From Spongisporangium articulatum (lineage in GTDB: Bacteria > Actinomycetota > Actinomycetes > Actinomycetales > Kineosporiaceae), in assembly GCF_044465595.1 (NCBI RefSeq), contig NZ_JBITLV010000004.1, forward strand, positions 186,001 to 250,000: a stretch of 64,000 nt of DNA. Reading direction: 5' to 3'. Made by a program: the position numbers and the translations under genes. Shown here piece by piece: positions 50,535-58,897 of this stretch; the first letter of the stretch is position 1; the number at the start of each line of letters is the position of its first letter. The notes below the pieces were generated by a model that searched no databases, was not told where the DNA came from, and was given only the letters and a program-made list of their open reading frames with translations.

Positions 50535-51358
50535 TGGGGCAGAAGGTCAACCCGCACGGGTTCCGGCTGGGCATCACCACCGAGCACAAGAGCCGGTGGT
50601 TCGCCGACAGCACCAAGTCCGGCCAGCGGTACCGCGACTACGTGAAGGAAGACGTCGCGATCCGCAAGCTGATGAGCAAGGGCATGGAGCGGGCCGGCAT
50701 CAGCCGGGTCGAGATCGAGCGCACCCGCGACCGGGTCCGCGTCGACATCCACACCGCCCGCCCGGGCATCGTCATCGGCCGCCGTGGCGCCGAGGCCGAC
50801 CGCATCCGCGGCGAGCTGGAGAAGCTGACCGGCAAGCAGGTGCAGCTGAACATCCTCGAGGTGAAGAACCCCGAGGTGGACGCCCAGCTCGTCGCCCAGG
50901 GCATCGCCGAGCAGCTGGCCAGCCGGGTCTCGTTCCGGCGGGCCATGCGCAAGGGCATGCAGTCGTCGCTGCGCGCCGGGGCCAAGGGCATCCGGGTGCA
51001 GTGCTCGGGCCGTCTCGGCGGCGCCGAGATGAGCCGCAGCGAGTTCTACCGCGAGGGCCGGGTGCCGCTGCACACGCTGCGCGCGAACATCGACTACGGC
51101 CTGTACGAGGCCCGCACCACCTTCGGCCGGATCGGCGTGAAGGTGTGGATCTACAAGGGTGACGTGACCCAGCGCGAGCTGGCCGCGCAGCAGGCGCAGG
51201 CTCCGGCCTCCCGCCCGCGGCGCGAGGGTCCGGGTGGCGGCGGTCGTGACCGCGCGGCCCGCCCGCAGCGCGCCCGCCGTCCCGAGGGCGCCTCGGCGCC
51301 CGCCGCTGCCGAGGCCCCCGCGGCCGAGGCTCCGGCGACGACCGGATCGGAGGCCTGA
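50534..51358 (+). CDS. rpsC: 30S ribosomal protein uS3
   Basis: uS3 is 274 residues long and lies at the mRNA entry channel. The KH domain contains VIGRRGAEADRIRGELEKLT, followed by the C-terminal domain with IRVQCSGRLGGAEMSRSEFY. The last 55 residues are an Arg/Pro/Ala-rich tail beyond the conserved fold, as in many actinomycetes. GTG start, coupled to rplV by a TAGTG overlap. Confidence 0.97.
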   Translation: MGQKVNPHGFRLGITTEHKSRWFADSTKSGQRYRDYVKEDVAIRKLMSKGMERAGISRVEIERTRDRVRVDIHTARPGIVIGRRGAEADRIRGELEKLTGKQVQLNILEVKNPEVDAQLVAQGIAEQLASRVSFRRAMRKGMQSSLRAGAKGIRVQCSGRLGGAEMSRSEFYREGRVPLHTLRANIDYGLYEARTTFGRIGVKVWIYKGDVTQRELAAQQAQAPASRPRREGPGGGGRDRAARPQRARRPEGASAPAAAEAPAAEAPATTGSEA

Positions 51359-51361
51359 GCC

Positions 51362-51781
51362 ATGTTGATCCCGCGTCGGGTCAAGCACCGCAAGCAGCAC
51401 CACCCGAGCCGCTCGGGCGCTGCGAAGGGTGGCACCCAGGTGACGTTCGGCGAGTGGGGCATCCAGGCCCTCGAGCCGGCCTACGTGACCAACCGGCAGA
51501 TCGAGTCCGCGCGTATCGCCATCACCCGGCACATCCGGCGTGGCGGCAAGGTGTGGATCAACATCTACCCGGACCGTCCGCTGACCAAGAAGCCGGCCGA
51601 GACCCGCATGGGTTCCGGTAAGGGTTCGCCCGAGTGGTGGGTCGCGAACGTGAAGCCGGGCCGCGTGATGTTCGAACTGTCTTTCCCCACGGAGAAGGTG
51701 GCCAAGGAAGCGCTCACCCGCGCGATCCACAAGCTGCCGATGAAGTGCCGGATCGTCCGGCGCGAGGGCGGTGACCTCTGA
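51362..51781 (+). CDS. rplP: 50S ribosomal protein uL16
   Basis: uL16 is 139 residues long and helps position A-site tRNA. It has MLIPRRVKHRKQHHPSR, RRGGKVWINIYPDRPLTKKP and the conserved GSGKGSPEWWVANVKPGR. The ATG starts 3 bp after the rpsC stop. Its stop overlaps the rpmC start. Confidence 0.98.
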   Translation: MLIPRRVKHRKQHHPSRSGAAKGGTQVTFGEWGIQALEPAYVTNRQIESARIAITRHIRRGGKVWINIYPDRPLTKKPAETRMGSGKGSPEWWVANVKPGRVMFELSFPTEKVAKEALTRAIHKLPMKCRIVRREGGDL

Positions 51782-52014
51782 TGGCCGTCGGTAGCCCCGA
51801 CCTGACCAGCTCCAACCTGCGCGGCTTCAACGACGAGCGTCTCGTCGAAGAGCTCCGCAAGGCCAAGGAGGAGCTGTTCAACCTTCGTTTCCAGTCGGCC
51901 ACCGGCCAGCTGGAGAGCCACGGCCGGCTGAAGGCCGTGAAGAAGGACATCGCCCGCATCTACACGATCATGCGCGAGCGCGAGCTCGGCATCACCGAAC
52001 GGCCGGAGGCCTGA
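51781..52014 (+). CDS. rpmC: 50S ribosomal protein uL29
   Basis: uL29 is 77 residues long with two long helices (RLVEELRKAKEELFNLRFQS, then the KKDIARIYTIMRERE segment). The N-terminus is about 10 residues longer than in minimal family members. The ATG overlaps the last base of the rplP stop. Confidence 0.97.
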   Translation: MAVGSPDLTSSNLRGFNDERLVEELRKAKEELFNLRFQSATGQLESHGRLKAVKKDIARIYTIMRERELGITERPEA

Positions 52015-52016
52015 GC

Positions 52017-52298
52017 ATGAGTGAGCAGGAGCAGTCTGCTGCTGACGCGCGCGGGTACCGCAAGGCCCGCCGCGGCTACGTCGTCAGCGACAAGATGAAC
52101 AAGACCGTCGTGGTCGAGGTGGAGGACCGGGTCAAGCACCCGCTGTACGGCAAGGTCATCCGCCGCACGACCAAGGTCAAGGTGCACGACGAGCTCGAGA
52201 CCGCCGGCATCGGCGACCTCGTCGTCATCTCCGAGACCCGCCCGCTGTCCGCCACGAAGCGCTGGCGGCTGGTCGAGATTCTGGAGAAGGCCAAGTGA
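52017..52298 (+). CDS. rpsQ: 30S ribosomal protein uS17
   Basis: uS17 is 93 residues long with an OB fold: YVVSDKMNKTVVVEVEDRVK, HPLYGKVIRRTTKVKVHDE and ETRPLSATKRWRLVEILE. A short acidic N-terminus precedes it. It begins 2 bp after rpmC and overlaps rplN by 4 nt. It is the last gene of the S10 part. Confidence 0.97.
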   Translation: MSEQEQSAADARGYRKARRGYVVSDKMNKTVVVEVEDRVKHPLYGKVIRRTTKVKVHDELETAGIGDLVVISETRPLSATKRWRLVEILEKAK

Positions 52299-52663
52299 TC
52301 CAGCAGGAGTCCAGGCTCCGGGTCGCCGACAACACCGGCGCCAAGGAGATCCTTTGCATCCGCGTCCTCGGTGGCTCCGGTCGCCGGTACGCCGGCATCG
52401 GTGACGTCATCGTGGCGACCGTCAAGGACGCGATCCCCGGTGGCAACGTCAAGAAGGGCGACGTCGTCAAGGCGGTCATCGTGCGCACCCGCAAGGAGCG
52501 CCGGCGTCCGGACGGCTCGTACATCAAGTTCGACGAGAACGCCGCCGTCATCCTGCGCACCGACGGCGACCCGCGCGGTACCCGCATCTTCGGGCCGGTC
52601 GGGCGCGAGCTGCGCGACAAGAAGTTCATGAAGATCATCTCGCTGGCGCCGGAGGTGCTGTAG
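52295..52663 (+). CDS. rplN: 50S ribosomal protein uL14
   Basis: uL14 is 122 residues long and contacts 16S rRNA at an intersubunit bridge. It has MIQQESRLRVADNTGAKEIL and FDENAAVILRTDGDPRGTRI. The GTG start overlaps the rpsQ stop (GTGA). It is the first gene of the spc part, which runs on without a gap. Confidence 0.98.
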   Translation: MIQQESRLRVADNTGAKEILCIRVLGGSGRRYAGIGDVIVATVKDAIPGGNVKKGDVVKAVIVRTRKERRRPDGSYIKFDENAAVILRTDGDPRGTRIFGPVGRELRDKKFMKIISLAPEVL

Positions 52664-52665
52664 CG

Positions 52666-53043
52666 ATGGCTACCAAGCAGGCGAAGACCCGGATCAAGAA
52701 GGGCGACACCGTCCAGCTGATCTCGGGCCGGTCCCAGAAGAACGGTGGGGACCGCGGCAAGACCGGCAAGGTCATCTCCGTCGACACCGAGACCGGCCGT
52801 GCGCTGGTCGAGGGCATCAACCGGGTCACCAAGCACACCAAGGTGGGCCAGTCCAACCGGGGCAGCCGCACCGGCGGGATCATCACCACCGAGGCGTCGA
52901 TCCACCTGAGCAACCTGATGCTGGTGGACCCGGAGACCAAGAAGCCCACCCGCGTGGGCATCCGCGTCGAGACCGCCGACCGTGACGGCCGCCAGAAGAC
53001 GGTGCGCGTCCGGGTGGCGAAGCGCTCGGGTAAGGATCTGTGA
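52666..53043 (+). CDS. rplX: 50S ribosomal protein uL24
   Basis: uL24 is 125 residues long, an assembly initiator with a KOW motif (KKGDTVQLISGRSQKNGGDR, then GKTGKVISVDTE). An 8-residue basic N-terminal stretch precedes it. It begins 2 bp after rplN and overlaps rplE by 4 nt. Confidence 0.97.
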   Translation: MATKQAKTRIKKGDTVQLISGRSQKNGGDRGKTGKVISVDTETGRALVEGINRVTKHTKVGQSNRGSRTGGIITTEASIHLSNLMLVDPETKKPTRVGIRVETADRDGRQKTVRVRVAKRSGKDL

Positions 53044-53615
53044 GCGAAGTGACCACCACCGACACCCGTACCAAGCCGCGGCTCAAGACGCGCTACAACG
53101 ACGAGATCGCCGCCGAGCTGCTCAAGCAGTTCAGCTACGAGAACGTCATGCAGACGCCGCGTCTGGTGAAGATCGTCGTCAACATGGGGGTGGGCGAGGC
53201 CGCCCGCGACTCCAAGCTGATCGACGGCGCCATCAAGGACCTGGCCGCGATCACCGGGCAGAAGCCGCAGGTGACCAAGGCCCGCAAGTCGATCGCGCAG
53301 TTCAAGCTGCGCGAGGGCATGCCGATCGGTGCGCACGTCACGCTGCGCGGCGACCGGATGTGGGAGTTCCTGGACCGGCTGCTGAGCATCGCGCTGCCGC
53401 GTATCCGTGACTTCCGGGGTCTCAACCCGGGCCAGTTCGACGGCCGGGGCAACTACACCTTCGGTCTGAACGAGCAGTCGATGTTCCACGAGATCGACCA
53501 GGACCGCATCGACCGCGTCCGCGGCATGGACATCACCGTGGTCACGACCGCCACCAACGACGACGAGGGCCGGGCTTTCCTCAAGCTCCTCGGCTTCCCG
53601 TTCAAGGAGAACTGA
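53040..53615 (+). CDS. rplE: 50S ribosomal protein uL5
   Basis: uL5 is 191 residues long and binds 5S rRNA and P-site tRNA. It has VMQTPRLVKIVVNMGVGEAA, GQKPQVTKARKSIAQFKLRE and a GRGNYTFGLNEQSMFHEID. The GTG start overlaps the rplX stop. The next gene starts 1 bp after its stop. Confidence 0.97.
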   Translation: MSEVTTTDTRTKPRLKTRYNDEIAAELLKQFSYENVMQTPRLVKIVVNMGVGEAARDSKLIDGAIKDLAAITGQKPQVTKARKSIAQFKLREGMPIGAHVTLRGDRMWEFLDRLLSIALPRIRDFRGLNPGQFDGRGNYTFGLNEQSMFHEIDQDRIDRVRGMDITVVTTATNDDEGRAFLKLLGFPFKEN

Positions 53616-53616
53616 G

Positions 53617-53802
53617 ATGGCTAAGACGGCTCTCATTCAGAAGGCCGCGCGCAAGCCGAAGTTCGCGGTGCGCGCCTACACCCGGTGCCAGAAGTGCGGT
53701 CGCCCGCACTCGGTGTACCGCAAGTTCGGCCTGTGCCGGATCTGCCTGCGCGACATGGCGCACCGGGGCGAGCTGCCCGGCGTGACCAAGAGCAGCTGGT
53801 GA
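53617..53802 (+). CDS. rpsN: 30S ribosomal protein uS14, zinc-binding type Z
   Basis: uS14 type Z is 61 residues long with two CxxC pairs (CQKC and CRIC) that bind zinc. It has MAKTALIQKAARKPKFAVRA and the end GELPGVTKSSW. It starts 1 bp after the rplE stop. Unlike the usual layout, 238 bp separate it from rpsH, and these hold a small open frame described separately. Confidence 0.97.
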   Translation: MAKTALIQKAARKPKFAVRAYTRCQKCGRPHSVYRKFGLCRICLRDMAHRGELPGVTKSSW

Positions 53803-53807
53803 GCCCG

Positions 53808-54044
53808 ATGGCGCAGCTGACCGCTCCCGGCGTCGCCCGCCGGCGTCCGACCCGCACGATGCGCACCGAGCGAGTGGTCTCGCTGCGCCAGACCATGCCG
53901 CGTGGCTACGTCACGCTGCGCAAGGAGGTCCCCACCTTCCTCACCGAGGTCGAGGGGACCGTCGAGAAGACTGCTACGCCGAAGGTCGACAGCGCGGCCC
54001 GCGCTGACGAAACCGCGGTGAGGAAGGGCGGAGAAGCCCGATGA
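53808..54044 (+). CDS. Small basic protein of unknown function inside the spc operon
   Basis: This is a 78-residue frame that starts (ATG) 5 bp after the rpsN stop and ends in an ATGA overlap with rpsH, the same coupling used by the true genes around it. Third codon positions are overwhelmingly G or C. The first half is Arg/Thr-rich (GVARRRPTRTMRTERVVSLR, then QTMPRGYVTLRKEVPTF), and the second half is acidic to neutral. It lacks Cys and transmembrane segments. I recognise no ribosomal protein in it. It could be an accessory ribosome-binding peptide or a relic; the strict coupling argues that it is translated. A GAGCC-type weak site precedes the ATG, as coupling would permit. Confidence 0.6.
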   Translation: MAQLTAPGVARRRPTRTMRTERVVSLRQTMPRGYVTLRKEVPTFLTEVEGTVEKTATPKVDSAARADETAVRKGGEAR

Positions 54045-54439
54045 CCATGACCGACCCGATCGCGGACATGCTGACCCGCGTGCGCAACGCCAACTCGGCG
54101 TACCACGAGCAGACCGCGATGCCCTACAGCAAGCTGAAGTCCCGGGTGGCCGAGATCCTCCAGGCGGAGGGTTACATCTCCGGCTGGGAGGTGGCGGACG
54201 CCGAGGTGGGCAAGACGCTGACCATCACTCTCAAGTACGGCCCCAACCGTGAGCGCTCGATCGCCGGCATCCGGCGGATCAGCAAGCCCGGTCTGCGGGT
54301 GTACGCGAAGTCGACCAACCTGCCCAAGGTGCTCGGCGGCCTCGGCGTGGCGATCCTGTCCACGTCCTCCGGCCTGCTGACCGACCGGCAGGCCTCGAAG
54401 CAGGGCGTGGGCGGGGAAGTCCTCGCCTACGTCTGGTAA
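54041..54439 (+). CDS. rpsH: 30S ribosomal protein uS8
   Basis: uS8 is 132 residues long, a central 16S rRNA binder and, in other bacteria, the repressor of the spc operon. It has MTDPIADMLTRVRNANSAYH and the C-terminal ILSTSSGLLTDRQASKQGVG with GEVLAYVW. The ATG at 54041 overlaps the stop of the small upstream frame; a second ATG two codons later is possible. GGAG lies 10 bp upstream. Confidence 0.98.
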   Translation: MTMTDPIADMLTRVRNANSAYHEQTAMPYSKLKSRVAEILQAEGYISGWEVADAEVGKTLTITLKYGPNRERSIAGIRRISKPGLRVYAKSTNLPKVLGGLGVAILSTSSGLLTDRQASKQGVGGEVLAYVW

Positions 54440-54451
54440 GGGAGGTCCGCC

Positions 54452-54994
54452 ATGTCTCGCATCGGCAAGCTGCCGATCACCGTTCCGGGTGGCGTCGACG
54501 TCACCGTGGACGGCTCCGAGGTCACCGTGAAGGGCCCGAAGGGCACCCTGCAGCACAGCGTCGCCGCGCCGATCACCGTCGGCCGTGGGGACGACGGTGT
54601 GCTCCTGGTGCAGCGTCCGGACGACGAGCGCACCTCGAAGGCGCTGCACGGCCTGACCCGCACGCTGATCGCCAACATGGTGATCGGCGTGACCGAGGGC
54701 TACGAGAAGAAGCTGGAGATCGTCGGCACCGGGTACCGCGTGCAGGCCAAGGGTTCGAACCTCGAGTTCGCCCTCGGCTACAGCCACCCGATCACCGTCG
54801 AGCCGCCGGCGGGCGTGACCTTCGCGGTCGAGGCGCCCACCCGGTTCTCCGTCTCCGGCATCGACAAGCAGCAGGTCGGCGAGGTCGCGGCCAACCTGCG
54901 GAAGCTGCGCAAGCCCGACCCGTACAAGGGCAAGGGCGTCCGCTACGCGGGCGAGCAGGTCAAGCGCAAGGTCGGAAAGGCTGGTAAGAAGTAA
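54452..54994 (+). CDS. rplF: 50S ribosomal protein uL6
   Basis: uL6 is 180 residues long near the factor-binding site. It has MSRIGKLPITVPGGVDVTVD, GYEKKLEIVGTGYRVQAKG and the end PYKGKGVRYAGEQVKRKVGK. GGGAGGTCC precedes the ATG. Its stop overlaps the rplR start (TAATG). Confidence 0.98.
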   Translation: MSRIGKLPITVPGGVDVTVDGSEVTVKGPKGTLQHSVAAPITVGRGDDGVLLVQRPDDERTSKALHGLTRTLIANMVIGVTEGYEKKLEIVGTGYRVQAKGSNLEFALGYSHPITVEPPAGVTFAVEAPTRFSVSGIDKQQVGEVAANLRKLRKPDPYKGKGVRYAGEQVKRKVGKAGKK

Positions 54995-55383
54995 TGGCCA
55001 TCGGTCTCAAGCGCAGCGGTGGCGGTTCCGTGCGTAACGGCTCCGCCGCCCGTGCCCGCCGTCACCTGCGGGTCCGCAAGAAGCTGCGGGGCTCCACGGA
55101 GCGCCCGCGTCTGGTGGTCAACCGCTCCGCCCGGCACATCGTCGTCCAGGTCGTGGACGACACCGTGGGCAAGACCCTCGCGTCGGCCTCCACCCTGGAG
55201 AAGGACGTGCGGGCGCTCACCGGCGACAAGACCGCCAAGGCCAAGCGCGTGGGCGAGCTCGTCGCCGAGCGGGCGAAGGCCGCCGGGGTCCAGACCGTCG
55301 TGTTCGACCGGGGTGGCAACCGCTACCACGGCCGGGTCGCGGCCGTCGCCGACGCCGCCCGTGAGGCGGGGCTGACCCTGTGA
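54994..55383 (+). CDS. rplR: 50S ribosomal protein uL18
   Basis: uL18 is 129 residues long and binds 5S rRNA. It has ARRHLRVRKKLRGSTERPRL, NRSARHIVVQVVDD and the end YHGRVAAVADAAREAGL. The ATG overlaps the last base of the rplF stop. Confidence 0.97.
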   Translation: MAIGLKRSGGGSVRNGSAARARRHLRVRKKLRGSTERPRLVVNRSARHIVVQVVDDTVGKTLASASTLEKDVRALTGDKTAKAKRVGELVAERAKAAGVQTVVFDRGGNRYHGRVAAVADAAREAGLTL

Positions 55384-55417
55384 CGACTTCCATGAACGTA
55401 GAGATGAGGAACATCTG

Positions 55418-56083
55418 ATGCCCGGTCCTCAGCGCCGCGGCCCCGGTGGCGGCAGTGGCGGCCCCGGCGCCGGCGGGAACGAGAACTCCGGTCGCCGCGG
55501 CGGCCGTGACGGTGGCCGTGACGGTGGCCGTGGCGGTCGCGACGGTGGCGACAAGAACCAGTTCGTCGAGCGCGTCGTCGCGATCAACCGCGTCGCCAAG
55601 GTGGTCAAGGGTGGCCGCCGGTTCAGCTTCACCGCCCTGGTGGTCGTGGGCGACGGCGACGGCACCGTCGGCGTCGGCTACGGCAAGGCCAAGGAGGTGC
55701 CCGCGGCGATCGCCAAGGGTGTCGAGGAGGCGAAGAAGCACTTCTTCACCGTTCCCCGCATCCAGGGCACGATCCCGCACCCGATCACGGGCGAGGAGGC
55801 CGCGGGCGTCGTCCTGCTGCGTCCGGCGTCCCCGGGTACCGGCGTCATCGCCGGCGGTCCGGTGCGCGCCGTCCTCGAGTGCGCCGGCATCCACGACGTC
55901 CTGTCGAAGTCGATGGGTTCCGACAACGCGATCAACGTCGTGCACGCGACGGTCTCCGCGCTGCGGGGCCTGGAGCGGCCGGAGTCCGTGGCCGCGCGGC
56001 GTGGGCTGTCGATCGACGAGGTGGCCCCGGCCGCTCTGCTGCGGGCCCGCGAGGCGGGTCTGAAGGCGGGGGCGAAGAGCTGA
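55418..56083 (+). CDS. rpsE: 30S ribosomal protein uS5 with Gly/Arg-rich N-terminus
   Basis: uS5 is 221 residues long and takes part in mRNA unwinding and decoding fidelity. The conserved double-stranded RNA-binding core starts with FVERVVAINRVAKVVKGGRR near residue 49 and continues to GVEEAKKHFFTVP and the C-terminal domain. Ahead of it lie about 47 residues dominated by Gly, Arg and Asp, with repeated GGRDGG units, encoded by near-perfect 12-bp repeats (about 55498-55550). Such tails occur in actinomycetes, but this one is strongly repetitive. Its stop overlaps the rpmD start. Confidence 0.96.
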   Translation: MPGPQRRGPGGGSGGPGAGGNENSGRRGGRDGGRDGGRGGRDGGDKNQFVERVVAINRVAKVVKGGRRFSFTALVVVGDGDGTVGVGYGKAKEVPAAIAKGVEEAKKHFFTVPRIQGTIPHPITGEEAAGVVLLRPASPGTGVIAGGPVRAVLECAGIHDVLSKSMGSDNAINVVHATVSALRGLERPESVAARRGLSIDEVAPAALLRAREAGLKAGAKS

Positions 56084-56271
56084 TGGCCACCACGCTGAAG
56101 GTCACCCAGATCAAGTCCCAGATCGGCACCAAGCAGAACCACCGCGAGACCCTGCGCACGCTGGGCCTGAAGCGGATCGGTCACGTCGTGACCCGGCAGG
56201 ACACCCCGGAGGTCCGGGGCATGGTCCGCACGGTCCGTCACCTCGTGACCGTCGAGGAGGTTGACGAGTGA
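56083..56271 (+). CDS. rpmD: 50S ribosomal protein uL30
   Basis: uL30 is 62 residues long. It has LKVTQIKSQIGTKQNHRETL and TLGLKRIGHVVTRQDTPEVR. The ATG overlaps the rpsE stop, and its stop overlaps the rplO start. Confidence 0.96.
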   Translation: MATTLKVTQIKSQIGTKQNHRETLRTLGLKRIGHVVTRQDTPEVRGMVRTVRHLVTVEEVDE

Positions 56272-56744
56272 TGGCGAAGGACGAGACGACCGAGGTCGCC
56301 GGCCACGCCCTGAAGGTGCACCACCTGCGCCCGGCCCCGGGCTCCCGCACCGCCAAGACCCGCGTCGGTCGTGGTGAGGGCAGCAAGGGTAAGACGGCCG
56401 GTCGCGGCACCAAGGGCACCAAGGCCCGTTACCAGGTCAGCGCCGCCTTCGAGGGTGGGCAGATGCCGCTGCACATGCGGCTGCCGAAGCTGCGCGGGTT
56501 CAAGAACCCGTTCCGCACCGAGTACCAGGTCGTGAACCTGGACCGGCTCGGCCTGCTCTTCCCCGACGGTGGCACCGTGACGGTCGAGGACCTCGTCGCC
56601 AAGGGCGCGGTCCGTGACGGGCACCTGGTCAAGGTTCTGGGCACCGGGGAGATCTCCGTGGCGTTGAACCTGACGGCGAACGCCTTCTCGGCGAGCGCCA
56701 AGCAGAAGATCGAGGCAGCCGGGGGCAGCACCACGACGCTCTGA
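56271..56744 (+). CDS. rplO: 50S ribosomal protein uL15
   Basis: uL15 is 157 residues long. It has LKVHHLRPAPGSRTAKTRVG, GRGEGSKGKTAGRGTKGTKA and RLPKLRGFKNPFRTEYQVVN. The ATG at 56271 was chosen; a GTG one codon upstream is also in frame. It ends the ribosomal part of the spc operon, 8 bp before a large hairpin. Confidence 0.97.
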   Translation: MAKDETTEVAGHALKVHHLRPAPGSRTAKTRVGRGEGSKGKTAGRGTKGTKARYQVSAAFEGGQMPLHMRLPKLRGFKNPFRTEYQVVNLDRLGLLFPDGGTVTVEDLVAKGAVRDGHLVKVLGTGEISVALNLTANAFSASAKQKIEAAGGSTTTL

Positions 56745-56751
56745 GACGACG

Positions 56752-56803
56752 GCCCGGCCGGCCCGCACCAGCGCTGCGGCGCGGGTGTCCGAACCGGCCG
56801 GGC
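56752..56803 (+). terminator. GC-rich hairpin between rplO and secY
   Basis: The perfect 10-bp stem GCCCGGCCGG/CCGGCCGGGC (56752-56761 with 56794-56803), followed by TTCGTCTCG, lies just after rplO. It is probably a terminator or attenuator separating secY-adk-map from the ribosomal genes. The 166 bp that follow, to the secY start, contain no gene. Confidence 0.7.
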
Positions 56804-56969
56804 TTCGTCTCGTCCGGTGTCGCACGGCGGTCCCTGGGGGCCGTGGAGGTGCGTCACCGGGGTGTTAGGGTCACCTCGACCGGGGCCCTGCGTCATCGCT
56901 GACCGTCAGTGACGACGTCCCGGCAGACACGACTTACCGCTCGGGGCAAGGGCGGTGCTGGAGGTAGGC

Positions 56970-58283
56970 GTGCTCACCGCGTTCGCCAGGGCGTTCCGCA
57001 CCCCGGATCTTCGCAACAAGCTTCTGTTCACGCTGGCGATCATGGCGTTGTTCCGGCTGGGGTCGTTCATCCCCACGCCGGGCGTCGACTACACCGCCGT
57101 GCAGAAGTGCATCACCGCCGCGAACTCGAGCTCCAGCGCCGACCTGTACCAGCTGGTCAACCTCTTCAGCGGCGGTGCGCTGCTGCAGCTGTCGATCTTC
57201 GCGCTGGGGATCATGCCGTACATCACGGCCAGCATCATCATCCAGCTGCTCACCGTGGTCATCCCGCGGTTCGAGGCGCTGAAGCAGGAGGGGGCCACCG
57301 GCACCTCCAAGCTGACGCAGTACACCCGGTACCTGACCATCGGTCTGGCCGTCCTGCAGTCGACGACCTACGTGGCGATCGCCCGTAACCCCGGTGGCCT
57401 GTTCCAGAACTGCTCGAACGACCTGATCCCGAACGACGGCATCATGACCATCCTGCTGATGGTCATCACCATGACCGCCGGCACCGGCCTGATCATGTGG
57501 CTGGGCGAGGTCGTCACCGAGAAGGGGATCGGCAACGGCATGTCGCTGCTGATCTTCACCTCGATCGCCGCGCAGTTCCCCACCTCGATCTGGTCGATCA
57601 AGCAGAACGGCGACCGCGGCTGGCTGGTCATGCTCGCCGTGATCGGCATCGGCCTGATCATCATGGCGCTGGTCGTGTTCGTCGAGCAGAGCCAGCGGCG
57701 CATCCCCGTCCAGTACGCGAAGCGCATGGTGGGGCGCCGGATGTACGGCGGTTCGAGCACCTACATCCCGATCAAGGTCAACATGGCCGGTGTGATCCCG
57801 GTCATCTTCGCCTCGTCCCTGTTGTACCTCCCGGCCCTGATCGCCCAGTTCCGCAAGGACGACAAGGGCGCCTGGGTGACGTGGATCAACAACCACCTGG
57901 TCCGGGGCGACCACCCGATCTACATCGTCACGTACTTCCTGCTCATCGTGTTCTTCACCTACTTCTACGTCGCCATCACGTTCGTCCCGGACGAGGTGGC
58001 CGACAACATGAAGAAGTACGGCGGCTTCATCCCGGGCATCCGGGCCGGACGGCCGACCGCCGAGTACCTGGACTACGTGCTCACCCGGGTGACCCTTCCC
58101 GGAGCTCTGTACCTGGGCCTCGTTTCTCTGATCCCATTGATCGCTCTGGTGGCACTCGATGCCAACCAGAACTTCCCGTTCGGCGGCACGTCGATCCTGA
58201 TCGTCGTCGGGGTGGGTCTGGAAACGGTGAAACAGATCGAGTCCCAGCTGCAGCAGCGGCACTACGAAGGGTTCTTGCGATGA
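56970..58283 (+). CDS. secY: Preprotein translocase subunit SecY
   Basis: SecY is the 437-residue channel subunit of the Sec translocon with ten transmembrane helices. It has MLTAFARAFRTPDLRNKLLF, the plug/second-helix region LFSGGALLQLSIFALGIMPY and the cytoplasmic loop IPVQYAKRMVGRRMYGG. The GTG at 56970 has GGAGGT upstream; a GTG at 56955 is in frame but has no such site. It overlaps adk by 4 nt. Confidence 0.97.
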   Translation: MLTAFARAFRTPDLRNKLLFTLAIMALFRLGSFIPTPGVDYTAVQKCITAANSSSSADLYQLVNLFSGGALLQLSIFALGIMPYITASIIIQLLTVVIPRFEALKQEGATGTSKLTQYTRYLTIGLAVLQSTTYVAIARNPGGLFQNCSNDLIPNDGIMTILLMVITMTAGTGLIMWLGEVVTEKGIGNGMSLLIFTSIAAQFPTSIWSIKQNGDRGWLVMLAVIGIGLIIMALVVFVEQSQRRIPVQYAKRMVGRRMYGGSSTYIPIKVNMAGVIPVIFASSLLYLPALIAQFRKDDKGAWVTWINNHLVRGDHPIYIVTYFLLIVFFTYFYVAITFVPDEVADNMKKYGGFIPGIRAGRPTAEYLDYVLTRVTLPGALYLGLVSLIPLIALVALDANQNFPFGGTSILIVVGVGLETVKQIESQLQQRHYEGFLR

Positions 58284-58852
58284 GGCTTCTGATTCTGGGG
58301 CCCCCCGGTGCCGGCAAGGGCACCCAGGCGAAGCGGATCGCCGAGCGGTTCGGCATCCCCGCCATCTCGACGGGGGACATCTTCCGCAAGAACATCGCCG
58401 AGGGCACCCCCCTCGGGAAGCAGGTCGACGAGATCGTGAAGTCCGGCGGGTACGTGCCGGACAGCCTGACCAACGACCTCGTCCGCGACCGGCTGTCCTG
58501 GGCCGACTGCACCCCCGGGTTCCTGCTCGACGGCTACCCCCGCACCGGGGCGCAGGTCGAGGAGCTCGACGCGATGCTCAAGGAACTGGGCTGCGGGCTG
58601 GACGCCGTGCTGGAGCTGACCGTCGACGCGGAGGAGATCGTCGCCCGGCTGCTGAAGCGGGCCGAGATCGAGGGTCGGGCCGACGACACCGAAGAGGTCA
58701 TCCGGCACCGGCAGAACGTGTACGCCGAGCAGACCGCCCCGCTGGTCGAGGTCTACTCCGAGCGCGGTCTGCTGATCGCGGTCGACGGCATGGGCGAGAT
58801 GGACGACGTCACGGAGCGCGTGATCCAGGCGCTGGAGAAGCCCGCCGCCTGA
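58280..58852 (+). CDS. adk: Adenylate kinase, short-lid form
   Basis: Adk is 190 residues long and catalyses ATP + AMP = 2 ADP. The P-loop GPPGAGKGTQ lies at residues 8-17, with AMP-binding STGDIFRKNI and the GFLLDGYPRTGAQ box. The LID domain is the short type (after RLLKRAEIEGR), typical of actinomycetes. The ATG overlaps the secY stop, as in the usual secY-adk-map order. Confidence 0.96.
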   Translation: MRLLILGPPGAGKGTQAKRIAERFGIPAISTGDIFRKNIAEGTPLGKQVDEIVKSGGYVPDSLTNDLVRDRLSWADCTPGFLLDGYPRTGAQVEELDAMLKELGCGLDAVLELTVDAEEIVARLLKRAEIEGRADDTEEVIRHRQNVYAEQTAPLVEVYSERGLLIAVDGMGEMDDVTERVIQALEKPAA

Positions 58853-58897
58853 CCCTCTGAACGTCCAGGCGGGGCCCCGGCGGCTAGGGTGCCGGGT

